From Augochlora pura (Eukaryota; Arthropoda; Insecta; Hymenoptera; Halictidae): 64,000 bases of DNA. The DNA lies in NCBI RefSeq assembly GCF_028453695.1, contig NC_135777.1, positions 8,173,714-8,237,713 of the forward strand. Reading direction: 5' to 3'. The notes under the pieces were generated by a model that saw only the letters and a program-made list of their open reading frames with translations, was not told where the DNA came from and searched no databases. Position 1 is the first letter of the stretch, and each line of letters starts with the position of its first letter. Both the position numbers and the translations under genes were made by a program. Shown here piece by piece: positions 21,705-33,000 of the stretch.

Positions 21705-23269
21705 TATGGTACCGAACGATCAATTTCGTACGGTGCACAGCTCCTTGTTGTTCCAATGATGCTGCGCCTCCAACGACAAATTAATGGCGGTGGAGATGAT
21801 TGAAATGGTGTAGGAATGAATAGATGTTAATGGGTAACAATACTATTTATTCGCTAATTGATGTTCAGTTGCGCGGAGGTCACCACTATTATCTTTATCG
21901 CACTGTGTTACAATATAGTTAGACTACTGATTGAATATTGACGGAGAACTTGAGTGATTCTATGGAGTTCTAGATGTAAACTGTCGAGTCTCAGTGCGTC
22001 GCCACGCACTTCGACTCGGTTGGGGTGGGCTCAAAGATTCCAGTCGATCTTGAATCAATCTGATTGGCCTCACCCACACCCTGTGCTAATCCTAAGGCGT
22101 TTCCTTAGGGCCTTAAGGAAAGGGCAAGGAGAGAGAGAGGGCCCACTGACGCTCGGTGCATACGTCATGTTGTGCGCATGTTGCCGGCAATTATCTTTGC
22201 CGAGCTACCTGGGCAGACTAGACGAGCCCTGCTATGCGTTTATGTTTATTGTTATAATTTCTTTATGTTTTTATCGCTTTACGCGTTTACGATAACTGTT
22301 TTATGCATTTACAATAATCGCTTTATGCAGGGAACCAAGTGTTCCCTGCTCCGTCAGTTAATTTCTTGGGGCCGTGTAAGCCCGTAACTGGGGACCGTAG
22401 GCCCTCGACCCTCGCGACGCGGGTACCTGCTATGCTGTTCCGTATAGGACGGAACAGAGTTTGTTAAATTCGTGTTCCGCTTATAAGGAATCGCGGAATC
22501 AGGCGCGCGACCCAGCAGTTTACATTGTATACAAAACCATCCGTAGCAGGCAGTTCTCCGAAAAGCTATTACTTTACTAAAGTTTTATCTGTTTATTTCA
22601 TTATAACCTACAGCTGCATCCAAATGTTAAACCATTATCACATTCATAGATTTGTCTTTAAGTCGAGGCACTTTTCCGTGTTTATTGCTGCTACGTGCAA
22701 AGTTCAAAACATGCAGCGTTCCGTCCTACAAGGAATTTTACCTTTCTCTTTTAAAATACAATTTCTCCAATTTAGAAGACAAGTATTTTAGTACCTCATT
22801 TACATCGCTAAATTAAATTAGTACTGTCGACCATAAAGCCAGTCGTCAAAATTAGTTTTCCCAGTTTATGGTAGGGTCGCCAGATAGGCCGCACCGGTCA
22901 CTCGCTTGGGTTTTCGAGGCCTCCGTGATCGCCAAGGTCCGGGCCCTCTGACTTCCCTCTCCACCTCACCAGTACCCAATCCGCGGGCTAACTATTCTCT
23001 CCGTAAATTTATAAAAGGGATGCAAGACTTGTGATTAGCAACATTCTTCATTCTCACGCCATAGTACACAACAAACATTCTATCAACGCCTACACAGTAT
23101 ACAACTTAGAAAGTTACAATAACCGTTATTTTTAAGTGTTATTTTCAATAAAGAGTTTAGTCTTCGTTTCATTAAAAACAAATCATTTATTTAATATCCC
23201 GCTCACTTGAAAAAGTCATTGGGAACCGCGTCATTACGATCTGAACGGGTGTACGCGGAAACAATTCGT
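21705..23269. mobile_element. unclassified 1.56-kb insertion inside the jockey LINE
   Basis: Flanked by a perfect 5-bp duplication GTTTG (21700-21704 and 23270-23274). Removing it restores the LINE frame. Its right part (22717-23263) is an LTR-like sequence related to 39441 and 45839, with GTTCCGTCCTACAA, CTCGCTTGGGTTTTC and a TATAAAAGGG box near 23017. The left kilobase is GC-rich and unrecognised. The ends do not form TG...CA, so the class stays open. Confidence 0.65.
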
Positions 23270-23651
23270 GTTTGATTTCGGTTTTGATTTTTTTAAGTAG
23301 GATGGGTAGTTGGTGATTTATCTTGGGGTTATTTTTGCTAAATGAGGTTCTTGATTTATAGATATGAGAGATGAGGAAGTTTTTGTGTTTCCTTAGTTCG
23401 TTGAGTTCGTTGCTTGTGAATGTTTTTAGTGTGTTAATTTTTTTGATGGGGGGGAGGAGGGGGGCGGTACGTTCTATGGAAGTTGTGAGTGCTGTTTGGA
23501 GTGTCTCAAGTCCTTTATCTATTTCGTTATTTGTTAGGTTTCTATCGTGGGGTAAATAGAAGTCATTTATTAGTTCTGTGGCAGTAGATTTGAATTTGTT
23601 CCAATTGGTTTCTTTGAAGTTGTATTTGATGTATGGGGGATCTGGTTCGAA

Positions 23652-24779
23652 TTATATAAGTCTATCAATGGAGGATGTGATTTGAAGGGCGTTATGGTCA
23701 CTGTCGCAGGGTAGGGTTTTTAGTTCGTTATTAAGAAGGTTGTGTAGGTTGATTCTGGCGTCGTAGAGACATATGTCTATGTAGGAGTTGCCCTTAGGGT
23801 AGGATGGATGATGTGAATTGTGTAGATTAGTTTTGAATTTGGAATTATTTTGGTTTAGCCATATGTCAAGTGCGATGCCTCTGGGGTTGTTGGTTGTGTT
23901 TTTCCAGTTCTTATGTTTGGCGTTGAGGTCACCGGCTATTAGGTAAAAGTTGTTCGGGGACTCTAGTTTTAGTTCGTTAAATAGTGAGTTCAGTTCCGGT
24001 ATAAAAGCTATTAGTATTAATTTGTCGTGGTTGTTGATTTTTGTTTCGATTATTGTGGTTTCGAGGGATTGTGTGATGCCGGTACCCGTGGTGTAGATTC
24101 TTTTAAACTTAATGTTGGTTTTAATTAGGATGGCCGTATCGCCCCCCCGTTTGGAATTAGGTCTGTCAGTTCGGACGGTTGTGTAATTGTTGAATTGAAT
24201 TTTGTGTTTGCTGTTGAGTTTGGTTTCGCCTAACAGGATGAATTCGGGTGTAGTTTTTTTATTAATTGTTGGAGGCTGTCGCATTTTTGCATAGATATTA
24301 GTGAATTTACGTTTAGGGAGATTATTGATATTTTTTGCGGGGTTGTAGGGGCATTTTTGGGCTTTCTGGAGATGAGGTATAAGGTTTTGTATTATTATGA
24401 ATAACTGGTTTATTTTTTGGGAGTTGTTCTCCGTGATTTTCGCTAGGTGGTTGACTTGGAGGTTGATATTATTTATTATTGACTGAGAGTTTAGGGTTTC
24501 TGGGGGTGAATAGGTGAGTTCGGTAGGGGAACGGGGTGGTCTGTGGGACTGAAGCTCATTGAGTGGGTGTTGGACGGGAGTGGTTGGAACCAGGGTTCTG
24601 GATTGGGATGTTATCTGACTGTAACTTATTTTGGGGTCTACTATTTTTATTATATTGTTTATTTTTTTCTCATTTGTTATTTTTAAGTTTTTAATGATTT
24701 GTTTGGTTTCTTCTTGTTTAGAGATATGGGTGGGGCATCCTCTATAAGAGGCTGGATGTCCGCTATTGCCGCATAGCAC
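23652..24779 (-). pseudogene. jockey ORF1 zinc knuckle fused to endonuclease
   Basis: 375-residue frame. Residues 1-20 hold the end of a CCHC-type knuckle (LCGNSGHPASYRGCPTH). A long N/P/Q-rich stretch follows. From about residue 160 the APE-type endonuclease appears: LLGETKLNS (catalytic E), GGDTAILIK, LIAGDLNAKHKNW and CDSDHNALQI (SDH). The ORF2 start and first endonuclease strands are missing, so an internal deletion has fused ORF1 to ORF2 in frame. Confidence 0.8.
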
Positions 24780-25350
24780 GCATTTTAATTGTTCGTCGTT
24801 TTCTATTGGGTTAGTAGCCGACGCGTTGAGAATGATATTTTCATCAAAGCTGCCTACCAGATTCTTTAGGAGGACTATATTTTGTTTTTCATATTTAGAG
24901 GTGTATGTATAGTATTTAATGTCTGCTTCTTTAAAAAGTTCTAATATGGCTTGGTAATCGGTCGGGTTTTCTAAATAAAGAGTGTGACTGTCCTTATTGT
25001 TGGATTTTGTGTGGAATTTTCCGGACAGTTTTGAGGGAAGATGGGTTAAAATTATGTTTACAGTTTCTTGGGCCGTTTGGTTGGAGACTATTATTGGGGG
25101 AGGCTTAGTTTTCCTTACCGTGCCTTTGTTTTGGGGTGATAATTGCTCGACGAATGTTGGCCTGTTGTCTCCGGCTTGGTTAAGCCGAGTTAGGTGTGAT
25201 AATGCTTTGTGCTGTTTGGGCTGATTGCTATTTCTAGGCGGCAGGTATGCTAGTAGGTCCGTTCTTTAATTGCAGGGGCGCCTAGGCTGTAAGACGCTTC
25301 GCGATGGCGGGCCCTGTCCTGCTTCGCTCCGCCGTTCCTGCTGTCCCTTC

Positions 25351-25779
25351 CTATTGGCTGGCTTGGTAGATGTCTTTTTGTTTGTTAAGCTGGCTGATTA
25401 TTTGGGATTGTGCCTTGTTCTCCTCTGTGAATTTGTCAATTTTTTTACTCAATTCCGCATAACTTGTTTGTAGTTGTTTTATTAATTCAAACACGTTGCA
25501 CGACTGTTCAGTGTCCCTGGAGCTCGATTCCACTGATTCCATAGATGAAGTTCGACTTTTAGTTTGGTTGGCGGCGTTGTTTTTTCGTGTTTTCGACATC
25601 GTGATGGGCGATGTTGTATTTTTCCTTTTTCCCGGTTTAAGTAAGTTTTGCGATATTTTTTCTACATTTTTCTGGTTAAGTGAACCAGATTTTTCCAGAA
25701 CTATTATGTCCCTAATAAGATCATTAGGGACGGTTGTATTGTTTAAGCTTTTGTTTTGTTGAGTGTTCGTGTTCATCAC
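25351..25779 (-). pseudogene. jockey ORF1 amino-terminal part
   Basis: 142 residues, low-complexity N/K/S/T-rich. It has a basic segment (KPGKRKNTTSP...) and a predicted coiled coil near its end (ELIKQLQTSYAELSKKIDKF), as in ORF1 proteins that bind element RNA. It begins just inside the 5' end of the element and closes at 25351; frameshifts separate it from the zinc-knuckle segment downstream. Confidence 0.65.
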
Positions 25780-26029
25780 CTCTTATTTTGGGTGATTATT
25801 TTTCTAAACAGCATGACCCTCTTCTGTATGTGTTGTATTGATACGTTGTGGTAATTGTTTATACTGATGGATTGTTCAGTTGTTTTTGTCACCGTTTTTG
25901 TCACTGAGTGGTTGAAAACTATTGATGCACTTGAACTTCTGCTTGTCGCTTAATCCTTGACTGCGAGGTTTGTTCGGCAGCGTGCTCGGCGGCCGATGTT
26001 AACCGCTCGGTGGTCGGTAGACGAGTGAC

Positions 26030-26695
26030 GCTCTAACCATTCCGCTAACCGATTGAGTTGTAATGATGGGAAACATTTCGGTATATATCACACACGTTAC
26101 AATTTTTTTGCTCGCTTCATTCGCATTTTCAGGGTTAAAAAATTGTTTGTTTTGATGCAATAACGTTTAAAATTACTTAATCCACACTTGCCGTAAACTA
26201 GACAAGTAGTAGCTTCTTTCTGACAGCAAAAAACATCGACACATTGGGTTTCCATTTTTTTTTTGACAATGTTGCAGGCGAGCAAAAAATCTGAGAAAAA
26301 TTGAGTACACGAGCCGTGATAATAGCTTATCAGGGAATTAATATAAAAATAGCTAATATGTTACTTCTCGAGAAATCTTCAATTTTCCGATTTTTTGGGG
26401 GTTTTTCATTTTTGATAATCACAGCTTGTAACTGAAAAGTCTGAAAAAGTTCTATAACATCCGGCTTGATGTCCAAAATAAGCCATATTTTTTTCAAAAT
26501 TTTAGAAAGCCGCTAAAGGTGGAAAAATGCCGGAAAACCGCGAAATCTAATTTACCCTGTAACTACCCCCACGGACAAGTTACAGGGTTCAAATTTTAAA
26601 CAGATTAGTTTTTATTGGTCAGATATCGAACGCTATATGACTCATTGAAAAACCTCTAAGGGCAGTTCTGACGATCTTAATCGGCTATGCCCTTT
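26030..26695 (-). repeat. interspersed repeat family F, copy 2
   Basis: Reverse orientation of the 8869 copy, from the tRNA D-arm-like block (reverse of GGTTAGCGGAATGGTTAGAG near 26042) to AATCGGCTATGCCCT at 26695. It contains the conserved small frame 26285-26097. Confidence 0.85.
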
Positions 26696-26699
26696 CTAG

Positions 26700-27665
26700 G
26701 TCATTTCACTGTCATGAAGCAAAACACCTACATTCACATCTCTATTGCTCTATTGACTGCAAATTTTCCAAACATAATTTTTTTACTAAATGGCACAATT
26801 TACTGGTGTAAGACTAGAAAAATAGATAGTCGAACAATAAGAATCACATCCTAATGATCATTCCTGAATACGCTGTTTCTATGTTGTGTATCGCTAACGA
26901 CATACATACAAGTGTTACATAATATTCGTTAAAAAGGAAACGACCCAGTGGCATCTCTTTGTTGTAACAATCAATTGATAACAGCTACCTCGGTTAATGA
27001 ATCACGACGAATATCAAAATGCTCGGGTAATAGTCGTGTATACCTTAAACACTGATTATTACTATCTATCTGCGGTACATCCGGTCAATTGGACTGCTTT
27101 TACTTGACGACTCCGCAAACTACGAAAGAACGCTGTTAATTTGGACGACGACGCGCACAGCATTGTCGCTTAATTACAATTGTTATTATCCGTTACTTAG
27201 CCGCAGATATCGGTATGTTTCATAGTGGTACGAACATCAATACGTCAAGCGGATTTTAAGCTCTGCTTCGTTTATATCAACGCGGGATTCAAAATCTAAT
27301 GATTCTGTCTTGAATTCGAAAGCGGTATGCTATGAACATCGAAAGGACTACAAGTGCACTTACACGTCACGCCTGTTACTTGATAGATACACGTTCGCTG
27401 ATCTGTAGCACTGTGTAAACGAACATTTACAAATTATGGTAAAAATGAAGCTACTGTAATGTACGGCTTGAAAAATGTCTGGTGACTATAATCGAATACG
27501 TATAAAACTGTTTTTTTTCGGTTTATTTGAATTTAAAATTGACATATTTGAATAATTTTGTAAAAATTTACACAAATAGTTTGATGTCTTTTAATCGATC
27601 GATAGCTATGGCTATTCTACTTGTATTCTTAGCTGTAATTTGAGCATCCAATATTGTTAATAACT
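26700..27665. other. no feature recognised
   Basis: AT-rich sequence between repeat F and the solo LTR at 27666. No coding similarity or terminal repeat identified. Confidence 0.45.
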
Positions 27666-28592
27666 TGTTACGTACGGAGATTTTCTCACAACATTTTTCT
27701 TTCCTTCTTGAAGGCATACGCGAGATAACGTCGGCGGTGAACGCGGCCCTTTCATTTAAAAATGGTACATCTAATCTACCATATGGGGCGCGAGCTCAAT
27801 AAGGGTCACACATCCCCGATTCTTAGAACCATACGCGGCGTGATCTGGGTCACGTAGGCCCAGTCCCCACTACCGAATTTTCCAGTTCAACTGCTTATAA
27901 AAGGGCTGAGATTTTTCTTCTCAGCGGACAGTTTCAAGTCTAACCACGACGATGAGACGTTTGCAAGATCGAGTTCAGTTCTCTTTCACGCATTTAAAAT
28001 TACCTAGTACGTATACGAAAGTAATTAGTCCCCGTCGACTTGGTGCGTAAACCAGGGAGCGTGTCTTAGGACCATCGCGATTCATACACTACACTTACGC
28101 ACTTGTAATAGACTGAAGTTGTTAGATTATATTAGTTTACTTGCAATTCAGTGTACAAGTTTATTTCATTCCATCTCCCAGTTCGAGTAAGTTGTTGGTA
28201 ACGATCTCACAAAGATACACCTTTACCGCTCGAAGTGTATCTACTAATATTTCTTTTAAAGTTACGAGGCAAAATTAGAGTCAATCCAAAACCCCACTTC
28301 CCAATCAGGTAGCGACCCGATGTTGAAAGAGACATCGGCCAGTCCACGAAACCAACTCCCTATCTGGGTGGCGACCCGGTGATGAAAGAGGCACCGGCCA
28401 GTCCACGTAATTTCCTCCTAGGCGGCGACCCGTTGATGAAAGAGGCAACGGCCAGTCCGTGAACCAAACCTATCCTCCAGGTGGCGACCCGGTGATGAAA
28501 GAGGTATCGGCCAGTCCACGCATTCCTTTCAAAATATCCGCACAAACTCATTTACCTCCGGCCACGTGTGCAGTGGCCCTCAGCTCGTAACA
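27666..28592 (+). repeat. solo LTR, hairpin-array family, copy 2
   Basis: Begins TGTTACGTACGG and ends CTCGTAACA, with a perfect 4-bp duplication AACT (27662-27665 and 28593-28596). TATAAAAGGGC lies near 27896. A hairpin with loop CTTTACCGCTCGAA is at 28214-28241, and four two-stem hairpins are at about 28311-28520. Same family as 7070-8071, in opposite orientation. The internal region has been lost by LTR recombination. Confidence 0.9.
28311..28520 (+). repeat. array of four two-stem hairpins
   Basis: Inner arms and loops: CCGATG/CATCGG (28317-28338), CCGGTG/CACCGG (28377-28398), CCGTTG/CAACGG (28431-28452), CCGGTG/TATCGG (28489-28510). The 10-nt loop is ATGAAAGAGG or a close variant. Outer arms GTGG/CCAC. 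Spacing about 54-60 bp. Confidence 0.88.
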
Positions 28593-29398
28593 AACTATAT
28601 CTCAGCCAGGAAAGTAAAATCTTTTCACGCGATCCGAATATAATAAATGAAATAATATAATATTTTACTACGTACTGGATAATTTTGAATGTGACTCCTG
28701 ATAAGTACACCCCTACGCAACGTTAACAGAAGAAACACATTTTTCTGATCCTTACAGTAATTCTGGCAGTGTAGGTCTCTTATGCGAAGTAGCGTATTCA
28801 TTACGAATTGCACAGAGGTAATTGTTTAAAGGTAACCCAATTTCTAGGCGGAATTTCTTATACTACGTCTGCACTCAGTAGACAGCTTTTATAAATACCG
28901 CACGTATGCTTGGTTACATATCTCATTCATAGTTCAGTATATTTTCATAACAATTGTTATTCAAAGAAGAAGTAGGTGACAGTAGGGACATTTGATGTTA
29001 GTTTTAGGGGAAGAAAGATGAAAGCGGGAAAAAATATGAACAAAAATCGGGTTGAGAAAGGTTATTGTAGACGGTATATAAATTATTGCTGCTATTGTGT
29101 AAAACAGGATAAGTTTGCAATACATTCTAGTAAATTTTCATACTCTTCAGAAATTAACTTATTGAAATTAAAAACACGATGCAACAGTTTAGATTTAAAA
29201 ATCGACAATAGAATAACAGAAAAATTGACGCGCTTTTATGCGTATAAGAAACTCCACCATTTTAGACAGCCCTCGGAATTAATGGATTAGAAGATAAGAT
29301 CTACAGAAAAGAAGTTACTCAATAAATAATCGACTATTTTCTTTATATCGTACGACGTCTTATCTAATCCATATAAATATAGAAACACTTATTAGATA

Positions 29399-29448
<50 letters not shown>

Positions 29449-29820
29449 CCCTCTACGATAAATTATGTAGCATAACTATTCAATTAAAAATGTTTTCATT
29501 CAATTGGTACTCATTTAGTAATTTGCGGTTTTACGATTAAAATTATTACTGGTATCGAAAAAAAATTATACAATCTTTAATTATGTAAATAATCTCCGGT
29601 AGGTTGTTCTTAGAATAAATTTTGTACAATGTTCCCAAAAAATGTAAGTTGTAAATGAAATAAAATCTGTATGTATTAACAGATTTATGCATAACAAGAG
29701 TTCATGCAAATATTTCTCTGCTATTAAAAAGTATTAAATTGTTACGTAATGATACTATTTTACTTCATTAGTAGTCTTTCATTGACTTTCTATGAACACA
29801 AATAACCGCAAAATTATTGT
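28593..29820. repeat. OATP 3' flank with TA microsatellite
   Basis: AT-rich region downstream of the OATP stop. It contains a (TA)n tract at about 29402-29447 and an unrecognised 104-residue plus-strand frame (28976-29290) with clustered cysteines (YCRRYINYCCYC) and no known similarity. Part of it is OATP 3' UTR. Confidence 0.5.
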
Positions 29821-30022
29821 TTAAGGTTCGAGTATAGGATTTATCGTCGCCGGTGTTATTGGTGTTTCGTGAGATGTGTCATTTAACATTAATGTGGTGG
29901 AGGGCTCCTCTCGAGAATTCTGGCCAGTCCTTCTGCCACCTGGAGGGATGTAAGTCCACCAGGCTAGGAAGAAGAAAAGGAGGGAAGCTGCTTTACCAAG
30001 GAAAGCTAACGCCAGCATGTAC
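29821..30022 (-). CDS. OATP terminal exon, TM12 and cytoplasmic tail
   Basis: 202-nt last exon. The acceptor is TTCTAG|GTACATG and the stop is TAA at 29823-29821. AG from the previous exon plus G gives the R of MSRYMLALAFLGKAASLLFF, the last membrane helix, followed by AWWTYIPPGGR and a short hydrophilic tail rich in S/T/P ending NPILEP. No clear PDZ-type terminus. The 3' UTR runs into an AT-rich stretch with a TA microsatellite near 29400; no canonical AATAAA was seen nearby on this strand. Confidence 0.92.
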
Positions 30023-33000
30023 CTAGAACATCAAACATGAATGTAGTAAGTCACAGTTGGTAACTATATTGATAACAAATTATACTTCGCCTTTACTAGT
30101 AGTAACTTTTTTACACAATTATATAAACAGATTTATTTGACAAAAAGTCGACAATTAATCCCAAAGGTAATGAAGTAATAATATCTAAGTTCAAAAGAAT
30201 TTTTACTAAGGTTTTTAAATTAAAAATCTTTTAATTTTTAACGATTTCAATTTTATACATTTTTGAAAAATGAAATCACTTCTCATTCGTCAATTATTGC
30301 GTGAAACCAGTAATAATAAATATACTTTGAATTTTATGCATTTATAACAAATGTGGAGAAAGGGCATAGCCGATTAAGATGGTAAAAACTGCACTTAGAG
30401 GTTTTTCAATGAGTCATACACCGTTCGATAGCTGACCAATAAAAACTCATCTGTGCAAAATTTGAACCCTGCAACTTGTCCGTGAGGGTAGTTACAGGGT
30501 AAATTAGATTTCGCGGTTTTCCGGCATTTTCCCACCTTTAGCGGCTTTCTAAAATTTAAAAAAAAAATATGGCTTATTTTGGACATCAAGCCGGATGTTA
30601 TAGAATTTTTTCAGATTTTTCAGTTGCAAGCTGTGACTATCAAAAATGAAAAACCCCAAAAAAATCGGAAAGTTGAAGGTTTCTCCAAGAATTAATATCT
30701 GCAAAACTATTTCATTAATTCCCTGACAAGGTATTATCACGGCTCGTGTACTCAATTTTTCTCAGATTTTTTGCTCGCCTGAAACGTTGTCAAAAAAAAT
30801 GAAAACCCAACGTGTCGATGTTTTTTGCTGTCAGAATGAAGCTACTACTTTTCTAGTTTACCGCGAGTATGGATTAAGTAATTTTAAACGTTATTGCATC
30901 GAAACAAACAATTTTTGAACCCTGAAAATGCGAATTAAGTAATCATCTGACGTACTTATTAGTTATCATAAATTACCTGCTCATATATAAATTGTCATAA
31001 ACGAGGCACGCTCCTCTACCGTCGCAAGTCTCGTTCCACAGAATACAGGTATCATCTATAAGAGCACCGAACACCATCGGTGCTGGTATAGTGCCCAAAA
31101 TTCTCACTTTGATCCATTGTATGCCCAAAGCGAACGATCTTTGATCGTCTCGAACAACGCGGAGAGTTGCCGACAGCGCTGGCATTGTGCAGAGGAATGT
31201 AATGAACATGTTACAAAAAGCTAGTATAATGAATGGCCATAAGTATGAGCAGGTTGTATTGCAGGTGGTGTTGATCGCCTGATAGGCGATGATGTCTGTA
31301 TTGGACGTCATGTTCATCGGTGGCGCGCGTATGCAGCTGCAATCTAAATATACCTGTCAAATGGGAACGGAGCAATTAATTACAGCAACTAATTGTGGGG
31401 TATGAGATAAGAGCGTTTGGGTTATGCGATACTTGGATCGAGTGAGGTGTGAATAAAGAGTGTTTGGACCGTGTGACTGTCCCTCGAAATGAGATGCACG
31501 TGCATACGAATCGATGATTGAATGTAGTCGTGTATGAGTGAGTTTTAAGAAAGCAAGAGTGCGTGAGAGTAGACAAATTTTCCCAGTTGAGTGAGAGCGT
31601 TGAGAGTGCAAAGACGAACCGTGAGATATTTGGGAGAGACTTGTGTGTAAAGACTATTTTATTTTATTATCTTGTTTTTCCCCTTTTCTGTTATTAAATA
31701 TTCTGTTAAAATAACTGTGGTTGACCCTTTGTTGTCGAAAATCCCTACATAATTGAACCCTAGAAAATTAAGACCAATTTTATAAATCGTTTGTTCTTTA
31801 GAAATATACTATAGAACTATGCAAACATGTTTCCAGTTCCATATGCAACACTATTAATTACAATAATTAGTAAGAATTTAATTTACTACTGTGACTATTC
31901 TATTATTCTTGTGTGTCTTTTTGGCACTTTATTTGATTATTTCGTTTGATATCTAGGAGAAAATTCTTTTCCTTCAAGTAAAATTTGTACAGTGTGAAAA
32001 GTTTATTGTAACATTACTAAACGATATGAATTTAATAAATTAATATTAAAAAATATACTAGAAAATATCGAATATTTAATTCGTACCTAATCAGTGTTCA
32101 AGGAATTACTGGTAATAATTACTTTACTGTAGATAAGGAAATCATTTCAAGAAGCAATTATGCTTTTAGCATTTACTTTAAAGTTGTTTAACTGCGTTTC
32201 TTCGTAACATCCAGCATGACAGGGCGAATAGTATGTAATTCCATCGACGCCGCATATTGGATTAAATTCTGATTTCGAGCATCCGCAACCACTGTTGCAA
32301 GTGTCATCCAATGAGAAAGTTTTCCTGAAAATTTATCAATTATACATGTTCTATTTTCCAAACCCCAATATTCCTTTGCTAGTATTACCAACTAATTTAA
32401 AGTGATTAATTAATTATCAATAGACCGTAAATGTTTTTTATTTCTGTTGAACAGGAACGTAAAAATTAATCATATAGTATTTTTAAAGGTGAAAACTTCT
32501 TATTTGTAAGTTAAAAGAGGCAATCAATAATTAAAAAGTAACACTGCAAATAAATTCAAAAGTGTTATGCATTCATATCAAATACGATATACTATAATGT
32601 TTATTTAAGTAATATTATTTATTATTAATAATTATTTATGTAACAAGAACCAGTGTTAACAAAATGTAACTTCAATTCAAACATTTGCTTAACTCTAGAA
32701 TGTATTAATAATTATTCCAAGGGAATTTTATTATGCACAGACCACAAGGAGAACATAAGTAGTTTGTGCTTTCGTCTGTTATCTATTACTTGTGAATAAT
32801 TATCTTTCGTTTTTAAAAATTTTGAAAGTGCTTTCAAAAAGAAAAAGAAAAAAGTAATTTAGAACATTAGTTAAAAAATAGGTAAATATTGCGAATAAGT
32901 AACGTACTCAATTCAACTGTAATATTCATCTAATATTACTGTACCATTATCCACTAATTGAGAACTTTTCTGACATCGATGAACAAATTATCTGTGTCCA

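Larger units (their letters stand above)
12480..25800 (-). mobile_element. jockey-clade LINE, split by nested insertions
   Basis: Minus-strand LINE. Retained segments in sense order: ORF1 start (25779-25351), ORF1 zinc knuckle joined to the endonuclease (24779-23652), linker to 23270, palm region 21704-20418, polymerase end 14016-13495, and tail 12763-12480. Three insertions separate them: 21705-23269, the mariner at 14019-20415 and the LTR at 12769-13489. Removing each insert plus one target duplication rejoins the frame (K-T-E-I-K-L-Q; K-I-N-F-V-K-C-E-T; F-A-K-A-I-H-H-P). The exact 5' and 3' termini were not resolved. Confidence 0.88.

Noticed and set aside
32188..32391. 67-residue minus-strand open frame over the Kazal exon
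   Set aside because: It is in the wrong register. Splice phases and cysteine spacing fix another frame.
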